Below, in pieces: positions 27,161 through 36,400 of a stretch of DNA of 64,000 nt. The DNA is from Erysipelothrix piscisicarius (GTDB lineage: Bacteria; Bacillota_I; Bacilli_A; Erysipelotrichales; Erysipelotrichaceae), in assembly GCF_003931795.1 (NCBI RefSeq), contig NZ_CP034234.1, forward strand, positions 496,001 through 560,000, read 5' to 3'. The notes under the pieces are model-generated. The model was given only the letters and a program-made list of their open reading frames with translations, did not search any database and was not told the DNA's origin. The stretch's first letter is position 1. Every line of letters begins with the position of its first letter. The translations under genes and the position numbers were made by a program.

Positions 27161-27740
27161 TTATTTATCGTTGTAAGGGAATTGATCTTTCTTAATTGGA
27201 TGGTTTTTTGCCCAAGTCCTATGTTCTACTGAACAAATAACATCATCACCTAATGTGCGTAAGCGGTCTAATATTTTTTCGTTTTTGATTTGAAGGCCAT
27301 CAAAATCACAATCTTCAATAAAGACATACTTCTGAACAATCCGTGCACCCATGTAAGATAAAATCGGCTTGAGCTGTTGTTCAGCCATTAAAAAGTACTT
27401 TGGTGATCCTGCAGTTACAACAATACCTGCACTTTTATCAACCAACGCATGCATTGGTAGTAAATCAAAATATTTTAAGGGCTCCAGGAATAGAGGTTTG
27501 ATACGTTGGCGTTCCAACAATAAGTGCATCGGCCTCCAAAATTGCATTAATAACATATTGGGTATCGGAATTATATTGATTAACGGGGCGTCCATCACTA
27601 AATTGGAGATCATAATCTCCGATATTAATAATCTCCGTGTCAATAGTATGATTGTGTTTGGTTATCTCTTGGATAACATAGTCCAAAGCGACACGTGTCT
27701 TGCGGCCTGCTACTGAACCTGTGATTGCGATTATTTTCAT
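27161..27740 (-). pseudogene. NADPH-dependent FMN reductase-like flavoprotein, frameshifted
   Basis: The first 91 codons (ATG 27740) encode MKIIAITGSVAGRKTRVALD and the family stretch VGTPTYQTSIPGALK, then stop at TGA near 27465. The rest continues in another frame from there (FDLLPMHALVDKSAGIVVT to the stop at 27161). Together they give about 190 aa of a flavodoxin-fold NADPH:FMN reductase (SsuE/ArsH-like). The break lies in a stretch where both an A run and a T run look one base short. As written no full protein is made unless ribosomes shift +1 at TTT-TGA. Confidence 0.8.
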
Positions 27741-27762
27741 GATGACACTCCATTTCTAAAAA

Positions 27763-27782
27763 TTGTATCGCTTTCATTATAG
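27763..27782 (-). promoter_or_regulatory. Possible cre box next to -10 of the flavoprotein gene
   Basis: On the minus strand TATAAT (27777-27782 region) runs into TGAAAGCGATACAA (27763-27776), which matches the CcpA consensus TGNNANCGNTNNCA at all but one fixed position. The placement right after a -10 fits catabolite repression. Confidence 0.4.
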
Positions 27783-27904
27783 AGTTACATGCTGCAAAAT
27801 GAAAGGAATTCGCATGACTTTATGACAATAACATAAGTTTCGATTACAATTCAATTTCATTATAATAAGAATGTGTTAAAATTTTGATGATAAGGAGGTA
27901 GCAT

Positions 27905-28597
27905 ATGAAAAAACTCATCGTTCCAGCAATTCTTGCTGCGGCAGGCTATGGTCTGTATAAATATATAAATGAACCGACAACGAGAAATCGATTTCTAAAA
28001 CCCGTTATGGTACCGACTCTTGGGCGTGATAAAGATATTTTCGTAGGGGAGAAACACTTATATTCGTTTTATATTAGTGAAGGTGATTTTACCCGTATTC
28101 TTAAAGAACACATTCGAATTAAACAAGCAGGTTTTGATTTAAATATCAATGAATCTTATACAAATATGCGTTTTGAGGAAATGATTTTACCTCGAATGGA
28201 TACAAACAGTAATGATACGATTCAAGCAGATATTATTGCAAATTACAGAGAAAATGGCAGTTTAAAAGTAGGGGTAATTAAAGAGATAAATATTGTTCCG
28301 GATACGGATGTAAGAGAACGAAGAATTACGCGTAAAGACTTAGAAATGTTTGCGGATCGTTATCAACAACAAGATATTCCTGGCGTGATTACAGTTCGCT
28401 TCCATCTAAAAGAGGCCGATGCGTTTAAGGAGTCCCTAGATGTTGTCATTCTAAAAGATCGTACATTATTTATTTTTGAACCGGGTAAAGAACATGAAGA
28501 CAGTGGGCAAATTGGGATTCATACATGGTTTGGATCTCGAGATCATGAAGCAACGTATACCTATGAAATGGCCTATCATTTTGGTGATTTCAAATAA
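27905..28597 (+). CDS. Unknown protein with N-terminal membrane anchor
   Basis: A 230-aa protein not recognised. Residues 3-19 (KLIVPAILAAAGYGLYK) form a short hydrophobic N-terminal anchor or uncleaved signal; the rest is soluble and mixed alpha/beta by composition, with no cysteines or obvious catalytic motif. GGAGG precedes ATG 27905, and a TATAAT is at 27861-27866, so it is likely expressed alone. The hairpin at 28600-28616 was probably its terminator before an IS30-type element landed just beyond. Confidence 0.75.
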   Translation: MKKLIVPAILAAAGYGLYKYINEPTTRNRFLKPVMVPTLGRDKDIFVGEKHLYSFYISEGDFTRILKEHIRIKQAGFDLNINESYTNMRFEEMILPRMDTNSNDTIQADIIANYRENGSLKVGVIKEINIVPDTDVRERRITRKDLEMFADRYQQQDIPGVITVRFHLKEADAFKESLDVVILKDRTLFIFEPGKEHEDSGQIGIHTWFGSRDHEATYTYEMAYHFGDFK

Positions 28598-28599
28598 AA

Positions 28600-28616
28600 G
28601 TCCACGCGATGTGGAC
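28600..28616 (+). terminator. Hairpin after the 27905 gene, T run missing
   Basis: Perfect 6-bp stem GTCCAC/GTGGAC with a 5-nt loop, starting 2 bp after the stop codon. It is followed by CCTAAAT rather than T's, then by the left end of an IS30-family element, so the tail may have been lost at insertion. Confidence 0.5.
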
Positions 28617-28714
28617 CCTAAATTCAAATCTCAACCGCACCACCCAAGGTGCGGTTGTTTTTGTATAATAAAAGGAGCCCACCCCTATGAACTGAACCCC
28701 AAATTTTGGACAAG

Positions 28715-29555
28715 CTAATTATCTTTTAAATTTAAGGATTGATTCCTGTATTGAACAGGGGTCAGTCCTTTTAGTTTGCTCTTAATTCTCTTGTTATTAT
28801 AAGAGTCGATATATTCATCAATTGCATCAACTAATTCTTCTACCTTTTTATACTTATGTTCTTGGTCATAATACATTTCTGATTTTAGTAGCCCAAAAAA
28901 GCCCTCCATGAGTCCGTTATCAATACTATTTCCCTTTCTTGACATACTTCTAATCATCGAATGTGCTTCTAATTCTTTCACATAAAATTGATGTTGGTAT
29001 TGCCATCCTCTATCCGAATGAATAATTGTTCCTTGCGTATCGTTACAAGAAAATGCCTTGTGAAGCACGTCTCTAGTTTGATCCAAATTAGGACTTGTAG
29101 ATATGTTGTAAGATACAATGTATCTACCATATGCATCAAGTATTGGTGAAAGATAGATTTTCTTCCCTTGCACATTAAACTCAGTGATATCCGTAAACCA
29201 TTTTGATTGGGTTTATCAGCTTCAAAATCTCTTTGAACTCGATTCTCAACAATGGTTCCCACTGTCCCTTATATGAAGAATACTTACGTTTCTTTCTTAT
29301 GATTGAATGTAATCCCATTTATTCATAAGTCTCAAGACTTTCTTGTGATTTACACGAATTCCTCGATTATTTAGTTCTAAAGTAATTCTACGATAACCAT
29401 ATCGTCCTTTGTGATCATAATAGATTTCTATAATCTCTTGCATGAGTTCGTCGTTTTGGTATCAAAATCAATTTTGAAACGTAGAAGTAGTAAGTAGATC
29501 GAGCGAGTCGGATATTTTAAAAGAATCTCTAAGGGATATTTTGTCGTAGTAGAAA
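28715..29555 (-). pseudogene. IS3-family transposase OrfB, frameshifted
   Basis: DDE integrase-core pieces are in different frames: SPILDAYGRYIVSYNIS (first Asp), IIHSDRGWQYQ (second Asp) and NGLMEGFFGLLKSEM (Glu) in one frame up to about 29173, with upstream coding in other frames to about 29555. At least two frameshifts lie between 29170 and 29550, so no active OrfB is expected. Confidence 0.75.
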
Positions 29556-30053
29556 CTACTCTGGTTTTCTTCTTTCGCGCTCCACCTTTGTTTCACTACG
29601 GCATTCAATTTTTAAATATTCATTCTCCGCTTCCAAATACTTGTTTTTTTTCTTCAATGCCTTTAGTTCATCATTAACTGTTAACAGTTTAGTTGGTTTT
29701 GTCATAGATGGTTTACCTCGTTTCCGTTCTATGACATTATAGCCGTTTTCTTTATAATTTTTAATCCAATTGTAAATCAATCCATCAGAACTTAATCCAA
29801 GTTCGATGGCGATAGCTATTGTACTTTCTCCATCCATTAATATCCGATTTATTACTTCTGACTTAAATTCATGAGAATAAAAGTGATTTTTGTTTCGTCT
29901 TAGAACATTGGGTCCATGTTGATCGATAAGTCTTACCAAATATTTAATACTTGATTTATTAATACCATACTCATTTACTAATGAACATACTGATTGTCCT
30001 AACTTTCGTTTTTCATATATTTCAATTTTTTGTTTTCGTGTTAGCTTAGCCAT
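29556..30053 (-). CDS. IS3-family transposase OrfA
   Basis: A 165-aa DNA-binding protein: helix-turn-helix segments (QKIEIYEKRKLGQSVCSLVN; ELGLSSDGLIYNWIKNYKEN) and a C-terminal leucine-zipper-like coiled coil (LKALKKKNKYLEAENEYLKI), as in OrfA of the IS150 group. ATG 30053 (MAKLTRKQK) is the likely start, just inside the element's right end with AGGAGG before it. A longer open frame continues past the element and is not meaningful. Confidence 0.8.
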   Translation of the reverse strand: MAKLTRKQKIEIYEKRKLGQSVCSLVNEYGINKSSIKYLVRLIDQHGPNVLRRNKNHFYSHEFKSEVINRILMDGESTIAIAIELGLSSDGLIYNWIKNYKENGYNVIERKRGKPSMTKPTKLLTVNDELKALKKKNKYLEAENEYLKIECRSETKVERERRKPE

Positions 30054-30117
30054 AAAAAACCGCACCTCCTCATCTTTGTCCAAGATTCGGGTGCGGTTCA
30101 CTAAAAGGAGCTCCCAT

Positions 30118-31056
30118 ATGAAGTATAAACAATTAGATAAAAAAATGAAAGACCAAATTGATATTCTATTAAGCATCGGCTACTCTATGCGCAAGGCAGC
30201 ACGTAAACTCAATATATCTCATTCTACGATTTCTAGATATAAAAATAATGTCTATAAGAAACGAACGATTGATATTCGAGAAAAATATTCCCACTTAATC
30301 GAATATCTGCATTCTCACTATGATCCTAAAGTTCATTGGGTAGAAGTATGCTTGAGTAACTATAAACGATATCATCCATATAAACCGTGTGTTTCATCGC
30401 AGCAAGTCTATAACTGGATTAATCAAGGTAAACTTGATATAAAACCAAATAGAATGTGCTATAAACGTCGAAAACGTAAAAAGAGAATTAGTGGAATGAT
30501 GAATCACTTGAGATGGAACTTGGAAGAGAAAACGGTACTTCCAATTAGCCTTAGACCTAAATACATTGAGGAACGTAACGAGATTGGCCATCTCGAAATC
30601 GACTCTATAATCGGTAAGAAACATGAATCTGCAGCGATTATATCCATTGTAGACCGCTGCTCAAGAATGACCTGGCTTATTAAAGCAGAATATCGATATG
30701 ACTATTACACATCAAACTTAATTCGAAAATTTATTGAAGAGAATAATATAACCACGAAATCGATAACAGTAGATAATGGACTTGAATTTAAAACATTAGG
30801 AATTACAGCCAAGCGGTTGGGTGTGAAACTATATAAGTGTGATCCATACTGTTCTTTTCAACGTGGAACCAATGAACGAGCGAATGCAATCGTTAGAAGG
30901 TTTATACCAAAAGGAAAATCAATGTATGATATAGCGCAACAATATCTTGATGATATTTGCTTCAAAATTAACTCAATGCCGCGAAAAATATTTGACTTCA
31001 AAACGGCCTATGAGATAGACTTTAATAAAAGTGAAAGTGGTGCGGTTGAGATTTGA
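30118..31056 (+). CDS. IS30-family transposase
   Basis: Full-length 312-aa transposase. Near the N-terminus is the helix-turn-helix SMRKAARKLNISHSTISRYK. The DDE core has HLEIDSIIG (Asp), TVDNGLEF (Asp) and RGTNERANAIVRRFIPKG (Glu), the IS30 signature. The frame runs into the right inverted repeat. AAAAGGAGCTC supplies a ribosome site before ATG 30118, but its native promoter is now 1.4 kb away on the far side of the nested IS, so expression is doubtful. Confidence 0.9.
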   Translation: MKYKQLDKKMKDQIDILLSIGYSMRKAARKLNISHSTISRYKNNVYKKRTIDIREKYSHLIEYLHSHYDPKVHWVEVCLSNYKRYHPYKPCVSSQQVYNWINQGKLDIKPNRMCYKRRKRKKRISGMMNHLRWNLEEKTVLPISLRPKYIEERNEIGHLEIDSIIGKKHESAAIISIVDRCSRMTWLIKAEYRYDYYTSNLIRKFIEENNITTKSITVDNGLEFKTLGITAKRLGVKLYKCDPYCSFQRGTNERANAIVRRFIPKGKSMYDIAQQYLDDICFKINSMPRKIFDFKTAYEIDFNKSESGAVEI

Positions 31057-31062
31057 TAAAAG

Positions 31063-31087
31063 AAAACGCCGTACCAGGCGTTTTATT
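31063..31087 (+). terminator. Bidirectional terminator after IS30 element
   Basis: Eight-base-pair perfect stem (31063-31070 with 31077-31084) with A's before and T's after. It lies 6 bp outside the IS30 right end, again showing insertion between terminator-like hairpins. Confidence 0.7.
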
Positions 31088-31104
31088 GCTTTCAAGGGGG
31101 ATCT

Positions 31105-31842
31105 ATGAAACCAACACTTTTTACACTTTGCCTACTCCTTTTATTAAGTGGTTGCCACAAAGAAACAAAACAGTATTCAAAAACCGAAGCATCGATTGGA
31201 TCGGATGTCTTAGAAGTTGAGCACCTTGAAAACGTGGTCGTACCCGAACTTTTACGACGCTACCAAAACATCAGTGTCATTGACTCTCGCTCTGTTGAAG
31301 AAGACGTCCTTGAGGAAACGGATTCGGGCGAAGATTCTGATTCAAATTCCAATCCAAATTTAGAGTACGAAGATATTTCATCCTATGGCATCAATTATAA
31401 TTACCATGGCGACAAGCCAGATTTATCTCATCCTATGATTGCGGGCATGCCAACCAAACTACGCCAATATTTCTATGCGTTTCGTCGTGGTTATCATGAA
31501 GTTCCAGAAGGGTCCTATGCTTATGTAATGCCACATGAACGTTATATATATTTGCTTCAAGATTGGATGATTATGGATACAGAAAGCATGTATCATGAGA
31601 TGGCTCATTTATACGGATTTGCCACCGGGGCGCATGACACAACAGAATGGGAACAGATTTATTTGAATGAATGGCAAGATGGCACCTATGGCTCTACAAA
31701 TACTTACGAAGCCTTTGCGGAATCGGTTGCCGGTTATTTTATCACCCCTGATCTTTTGGAGGGAAAACCACAGTCAAGAGCGTACGTGCATCAAATCTTT
31801 AAAGATTCTGAAAAATCAATCATCCCTCAAGGGGCTCATTAA
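31105..31842 (+). CDS. Lipoprotein zinc metalloprotease, PPEP/ATLF-like
   Basis: A 245-aa lipoprotein: signal peptide with lipobox LSGC (Cys17), an acidic Ser/Asp/Glu linker (about residues 70-95), then a protease domain. It has the zinc motif HEMAH in MYHEMAHLYGFATG (about residue 172) and downstream YEAFAESVAGYF, the third-ligand region seen in the anthrax lethal factor/Pro-Pro endopeptidase (M34) clan. Such enzymes cut host kinases or bacterial adhesins. RBS AAGGGGG precedes ATG 31105. Membrane anchoring would place the protease at the cell surface. Substrate unknown; family assignment is from motifs only. Confidence 0.75.
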   Translation: MKPTLFTLCLLLLLSGCHKETKQYSKTEASIGSDVLEVEHLENVVVPELLRRYQNISVIDSRSVEEDVLEETDSGEDSDSNSNPNLEYEDISSYGINYNYHGDKPDLSHPMIAGMPTKLRQYFYAFRRGYHEVPEGSYAYVMPHERYIYLLQDWMIMDTESMYHEMAHLYGFATGAHDTTEWEQIYLNEWQDGTYGSTNTYEAFAESVAGYFITPDLLEGKPQSRAYVHQIFKDSEKSIIPQGAH

Positions 31843-32135
31843 TACATTTTGAAAGACACAGTTGTTTTTAAATCAACGCGAGGACGCATAATAGCCTCAT
31901 TGTTAAGTGATAACGAACATTGAAGGCACGAACATGCTTTCGTATCTTTGAATGCATGGCAGTCCTTTATGGACACGAAAAGGAAAGTGAAATGATGGTT
32001 TGGGTAAAACAACTGTGTCCATTCATAAATGAACGCTAACCAAGATTCACCCTAAAAATACTTTTATATCATACCTTAACTTTAAGTTGAAATAAATCAG
32101 AGGCCTACCAGAAATAAAAACCCTTATCCAAGAAA
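31843..32135 (+). other. Gene-free spacer with decayed coding traces
   Basis: Nearly 300 bp without a convincing gene. A frame from TTG 31849 (24 codons) and one from TTG 31920 (39 codons, including CMAVLYGHEKESEMMVW) look like consecutive pieces of one broken coding region, but neither has a ribosome site and I recognise no family. Confidence 0.3.
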
Positions 32136-32175
32136 GGAACTGACCTAGTTCCTTGGGACTAAAGAAAAAACCAAG

Positions 32176-33027
32176 TTAGGATGAAGTTAACCGATAATTT
32201 ACGGGAGATTGATATCCTAGCTTTTCTTGTATTCGATTTTCATTGTAATATTTTAAATAGTTTATCACAGTTTGTGATACAATTTCAGTAGAACCCTTTA
32301 GTTCTGGGTTTAATTCGAATGTTTCACACTTTAGCGAGGCATGAAACGATTCGATAGGAGCATTATCAGCGGGTGTACCCTTACGGGACATACTCATGGT
32401 AATGCTTTTATTTTTTACTTTGAGTTGATACTCTTTTGATGTATAGACACTCCCTTGATCAGAATGAAGAATACATGGCTGAACGATATCCGGAAGTTGA
32501 TTTAATGTATCAACCACACATTCTAGGTTTTGTCTGTCACTCAATGTAGACGCAATAATCTCACCATTATATAAATCCATGATCGTAGATAAATAGAGCA
32601 TCTTATGGCCATAAGGGATGTAAGTGATATCTGTCACCAATTTCTCTAGAGGACGTAGTGATTTAAAGTCGCGATTAATGATATTGGGCATAATGATCTT
32701 CGGATTTTTGTTTTTTCGATACCGTTTGACCTTAACACGGCATTGACATTGGTGTTTCTGCATTATCTTTTGAACAGTGTTCTTATTGATAATTCTTTCT
32801 TTTCGAATTAATGCAGTTATTTTTCGATATCCATAACGAAATTTATTTTCTTTACAAAGTTCAATTACTAATGCTTCATTGACAGAATAATTATTAGACT
32901 CTAGTTGCTCTTTTTTAGTCCAACGGTAATACGTTGACTTAGGTACCCCAAAAAGATTCAAGATATCTTTAAGAGATACAGTGTTGCGATACTCTTCAAC
33001 GAGCTTGATGATTATTTCAGGAACCAC
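32176..33027 (-). CDS. IS3-family transposase OrfB (DDE integrase core), intact
   Basis: A 283-aa catalytic subunit. An N-terminal HTH-21-like part (SLKDILNLFGVPKSTYYRW; RYGYRKITALI) is followed by the rve core: VTDITYIPYGHKMLYLSTIM (Asp), ILHSDQGSVYTS (Asp) and PADNAPIESFHASLKCE (Glu). The frame opens upstream of its GTG, and production is probably as an OrfAB fusion by -1 frameshifting at 33048-33054. It appears competent, so this copy may still move. Confidence 0.92.
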   Translation of the reverse strand: MVPEIIIKLVEEYRNTVSLKDILNLFGVPKSTYYRWTKKEQLESNNYSVNEALVIELCKENKFRYGYRKITALIRKERIINKNTVQKIMQKHQCQCRVKVKRYRKNKNPKIIMPNIINRDFKSLRPLEKLVTDITYIPYGHKMLYLSTIMDLYNGEIIASTLSDRQNLECVVDTLNQLPDIVQPCILHSDQGSVYTSKEYQLKVKNKSITMSMSRKGTPADNAPIESFHASLKCETFELNPELKGSTEIVSQTVINYLKYYNENRIQEKLGYQSPVNYRLTSS

Positions 33028-33329
33028 ATCCTTTCTCTTTCCAAATACTTTTTTAATAGTTCAATTTGTTGCTCCAAAGATTTAATTCTAAGTCTTTGTG
33101 TTTCTTCGACCGTGTCTCCTTCAGGCCCTTTTCCAAAAGTATATTGCTTGCCTACAGGTTGAGAAAATCGATAGTGTTCACCATTTCGATACCATCTCCA
33201 CCATGTTTTGACTTGTGTTACATTTTTTATTCCAAGTTCAGTCTGAATAAACCTGCTTGAGTAGCCTGCCAATTTCATTTCTATAACTTTCATCTTTGTC
33301 TCATAGCTATGCATAGTTCGTGTTCCCAT
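33012..33329 (-). CDS. IS3-family transposase OrfA
   Basis: A 105-aa helix-turn-helix protein: KMKVIEMKLAGYSSRFIQTE, VTQVKTWWRWYRNGEHY and a C-terminal heptad region (LRIKSLEQQIELLKKYLERE). It ends in a slippery sequence that overlaps orfB by 16 nt. ATG 33329 has AGGAGG upstream, inside the element. Confidence 0.9.
   Translation of the reverse strand: MGTRTMHSYETKMKVIEMKLAGYSSRFIQTELGIKNVTQVKTWWRWYRNGEHYRFSQPVGKQYTFGKGPEGDTVEETQRLRIKSLEQQIELLKKYLERERMWFLK
33048..33054 (-). other. -1 ribosomal frameshift site A-AAA-AAG
   Basis: The heptamer AAAAAAG reads TTA AAA AAG in the OrfA frame. A -1 slip continues as KKVFGKRKDVVPEIIIKLVE straight into OrfB. This is the canonical IS3-family arrangement giving OrfAB transposase. 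The decayed copy at 38.1 kb has lost one A here. Confidence 0.85.
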
Positions 33330-33416
33330 ATAAAAACCTCCTATATTGAACTATTTTACAATAATTCTCATACAAGAGGTTTTTTTCTTTAGTCCCACGG
33401 AACTAGGTCAGTTCCG

Positions 33417-33433
33417 TCTGACATCATGTCAGA
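33417..33433 (-). terminator. Hairpin beyond the lyase gene, T run displaced by IS
   Basis: Perfect 7-bp stem TCTGACA/TGTCAGA with a 3-nt loop, 37 bp past the lyase stop. The expected T's on the minus-strand 3' side are replaced by the end of IS copy 1; on the far side of that element the minus strand reads TTTCTTGG, a plausible lost tail. Confidence 0.55.
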
Positions 33434-33469
33434 TTGAGATGTTTTTACGTTTTACTTGTTTCTTAGCAA

Positions 33470-36400
33470 TTAAGAGTCTTTACGCTTAAAGAGTAAGCCA
33501 AGTCCAATAATCATAAACGCTGCAAAGGATCGTGTTTCTGAATGGATACCTGTTTTAGGAAGTGTATCGGATTCTTCACGGTTACTTTCTGGTTTTTTAG
33601 TTGGTTTTGAAGGATCAATGTTTGGCTCTATTTCCACATCTGGTTTTCCTTCTTCAGGCTTTGTTTCCGGCTTTGTTTCAGGTTCTTCTTGGATTTCTTT
33701 GAGTTCAAGATGATCGTAGGAGGTTTGAAGTTGATCGCGGCCGTCTTCGAGATCTTCGAGGGTACGATCGGGATTATCAACGGTTTCTTGTGCGCGTGAT
33801 CGTGTTTCAACTAGATCATTACTAGAATCTTCAGTATAGAGATCTAAATCAAGAGCATCGATTGTTTTAAAGAGCGTACGAATCTCTGACACGACAGCAT
33901 TTTCAAGTGCCTCTGTATCAAGGCGTAATTCGATAATGCTGGAAGCCCCTTCAAGATCTTTGGTATTGATTGTGAATTGGTTTCCATTTTGAGTGATGTT
34001 TGAATCCATCTTGGTTACAGATTTGTAGGGACGGGTAATGGATACCTGAATTTCTTCCTCTACATGTTTTGGATCACTCACTGCAATGGTTAACGTACGG
34101 TTGTTTGTAATGTGTGCAGGAACGGATGCGGAACGGTCAACACCAATTCCTTCGAGATTGGCACCATCAACACCCCACACGTTCATTGCAAAGGTTGTAT
34201 CTGTTTTGATTGCTTGAATTAAGTTGTTATTTTCAAGGATTTCGAGTGTGTTATTTTTAGCGAAGTCTTGAATTTGTGTTTCGGAACTGTTTGGAAGCAT
34301 GACATACTCATAAGCATCATTGTCTGCGACTGTTCCATGGTTGATGCCCAATTTAAAGAAGTTTGAGCTGTATTCAATTTTGTCATCAAACATTAGGTTT
34401 TGATCTACAAATTTTCCACTGTGAACGGTATTACTGATTTCAACATCTGTTTCTGTTGGGAAGTAGTATCCAAAAGTTCCTTTGTCGCCGTTGTTGAGGG
34501 TAATGGTATCCCCTTTTTCAAGGCTTAGTTTTGGAGCGCTAATGGATGTTTCGTTGTGCTTGATTTGAGCATCGGCATCAACTTTTCTATTTTCAATTGT
34601 TGTTTCAATGGATGATGGGGATGTTCCTGTGATATTTGTTCCGAGTGCAACAATTGCATCATCTAAGAAGAACCATGATTTTTGAGCACGAAGGTCCATA
34701 CCATTATTAAACGTATTTGTGTTGTAGTACATTCCTGCACTTCCTATTTTACCAGTTGATGAACCACCAACCCATGCTTGTTTGGATAGTTTTCGGTGGA
34801 GCGCTTTATTAGCTAATGGACGTGTATCAATGGTTGTTCCTGGAAGACGATATTTATCGACTGCTGCCCAGTAGGTACCGTCATATTGATCAATGTCGTT
34901 ATCTGTGTACAGATAGAGCATACCACTTCCTGTATGCCATCCTTGCATGTTTTCGTTGTTTATGGATTCATAGTTTGAAATTCGTTTTGAGAACATGCTG
35001 AGTGCTGCGGTATAGTCGTGGTTACGATTTACAACGCGATCCATTGATCTATATATTTTCACATGTTGCGTTGATTCCAAGGTTTGGATGGATTCATCTT
35101 CAAAAATTTGTTTGGCTTTAACTAATGATTCGAAATCACGAGTACGACTAAAGTAATCGTGGTAACGATCTGATGCGATAATCCACTCTTTGAGGTGTTG
35201 TTTGTAAGTAGATTTTAGTGGTTCCGGTGCTGCATCTGCGATCAACATAATATTTGCGATACTTTCTTTTCCTGTATCAAACTCTTGTGCGGTTGGACTC
35301 ATGTAAGGAGCGCGAGAAATGCTTCGACCATTAACCATTGACATCATTTTCCCTTTATACATAAGTGGAATGTATCCCTCATCAATCAGTGAATAGATAT
35401 TTTGCATTGTTGCAGGATCCATAGCCCAAGGTGTGTCCGCGACAATCGATGCGATTTTCCCAATTCCCTTTACGAGGTCATTTCCGTAGGTACCAAGGTA
35501 TGCAATATCTTTATGCTGTACAAGTGATCCATCTTTGTAAAGACCATCACCTGATGATACATATTGAACAACTTCCGGCATCTCTTGGTTTACATAATCA
35601 AGAAGTGAAGCATCTTGCTTCATGATCCCAACCCCTAAGAAAATTAGACCAACATCTGTTTTATTTGCACCTGTTGCTGGAGCACCATTGAGGAGCGTGG
35701 TGAGGTTTGTATTGTAGACTTCAATTCCTTTTAAATAACGGGTTATGTCCTCTTGGTCGATATAATCATTTACAATCGAGAGGATATCAAGAAGGCGCAT
35801 TGGGATTCCAATTTGCCAATCCCACCAGTTTCCGTGAGTCGGAACGGTGAATGGACTTCCATACATTTGGTCGTTAATGAGAAAATCAAGTTGCGTCGAA
35901 ATAAAGTTTAAGGTTGCTTCATCTTGATAATATTTACTTCCGTACGTTCCAAATGCAATCGCAATGGACTTTAGATTTGTAAATTGACGGGTGTTATGAG
36001 CAGCTACGGTTTTGTTGTCTTCATTAGCCCATGGGAATTCAGGATTTGGACTTTGGTCAAGTGTTGAGAATGCGTCATCTGCTTTTCCATCAACAACCTG
36101 AATATAATCTTGAATGTGTTTGTCATTGAGGTTGATGGATTCATCTCCAACAGCACGTTCTTGCCAGCGTGATTCCATCGCTATAAAGTGGGAATCAACC
36201 GCATCTTCAGTAATATCAATTGAGATGCTTTGAACGATTTCAGAAGTGTCTTTTGATTTAATGTTTACGGTTGTTTTCCTTTTAAGGCCAAGGATAAGAC
36301 CATTTTCTGATATCGATGCGATTGCGGCATCTGTAGTTTCAAATTGATAATGGCTATTTGGATCACTGAGAAGTGGCGTGACAAATTTACGATGTCCTTT

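Larger units (their letters stand above)
28688..30100 (-). mobile_element. IS3-family element nested in the IS30 leader
   Basis: Ends are imperfect inverted repeats (TGAACTGAACCCCAAATTTT at the left; the complement of TGAACCGCACCCGAATCTTG at the right). A 3-bp CTA flanks both sides (28685-28687 and 30101-30103), the expected IS3 target duplication. About 1.41 kb with two minus-strand ORFs. It separates the IS30 promoter from its transposase gene. Confidence 0.85.
28624..31056 (+). mobile_element. IS30-family insertion sequence, interrupted by another IS
   Basis: Inverted ends of 18 bp match perfectly: TCAAATCTCAACCGCACC at 28624-28641 and its complement at 31039-31056. The element without the nested insertion is about 1.02 kb, normal for IS30. 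The left end also holds a hairpin with T run (28632-28662) and a TATAAT (28664-28669) that would drive the transposase. TAAA occurs at both outer flanks, a possible short target repeat displaced by one base. Confidence 0.85.
32136..33415 (-). mobile_element. IS3-family element copy 1, intact ORFs
   Basis: About 1.28 kb bounded by inverted repeats of some 37 bp that begin with the palindrome GGAACTGACCTAGTTCC (left 32136-32152, right complement 33399-33415). It carries overlapping orfA and orfB on the minus strand. A second, decayed copy in the opposite orientation lies at 38083-39345. No clear target duplication flanks it. Confidence 0.9.

Noticed and set aside
28632-28662. Hairpin CAACCGCACC/GGTGCGGTTG as native terminator of the 27905 gene
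   Set aside because: It lies in the IS30 left inverted end, so it belongs to the element, not to the host gene.
32136-33415. Target-site duplication for IS copy 1
   Set aside because: Flanking bases (AAA and GTC) do not match, nor do they after modelling an inversion between the two copies.
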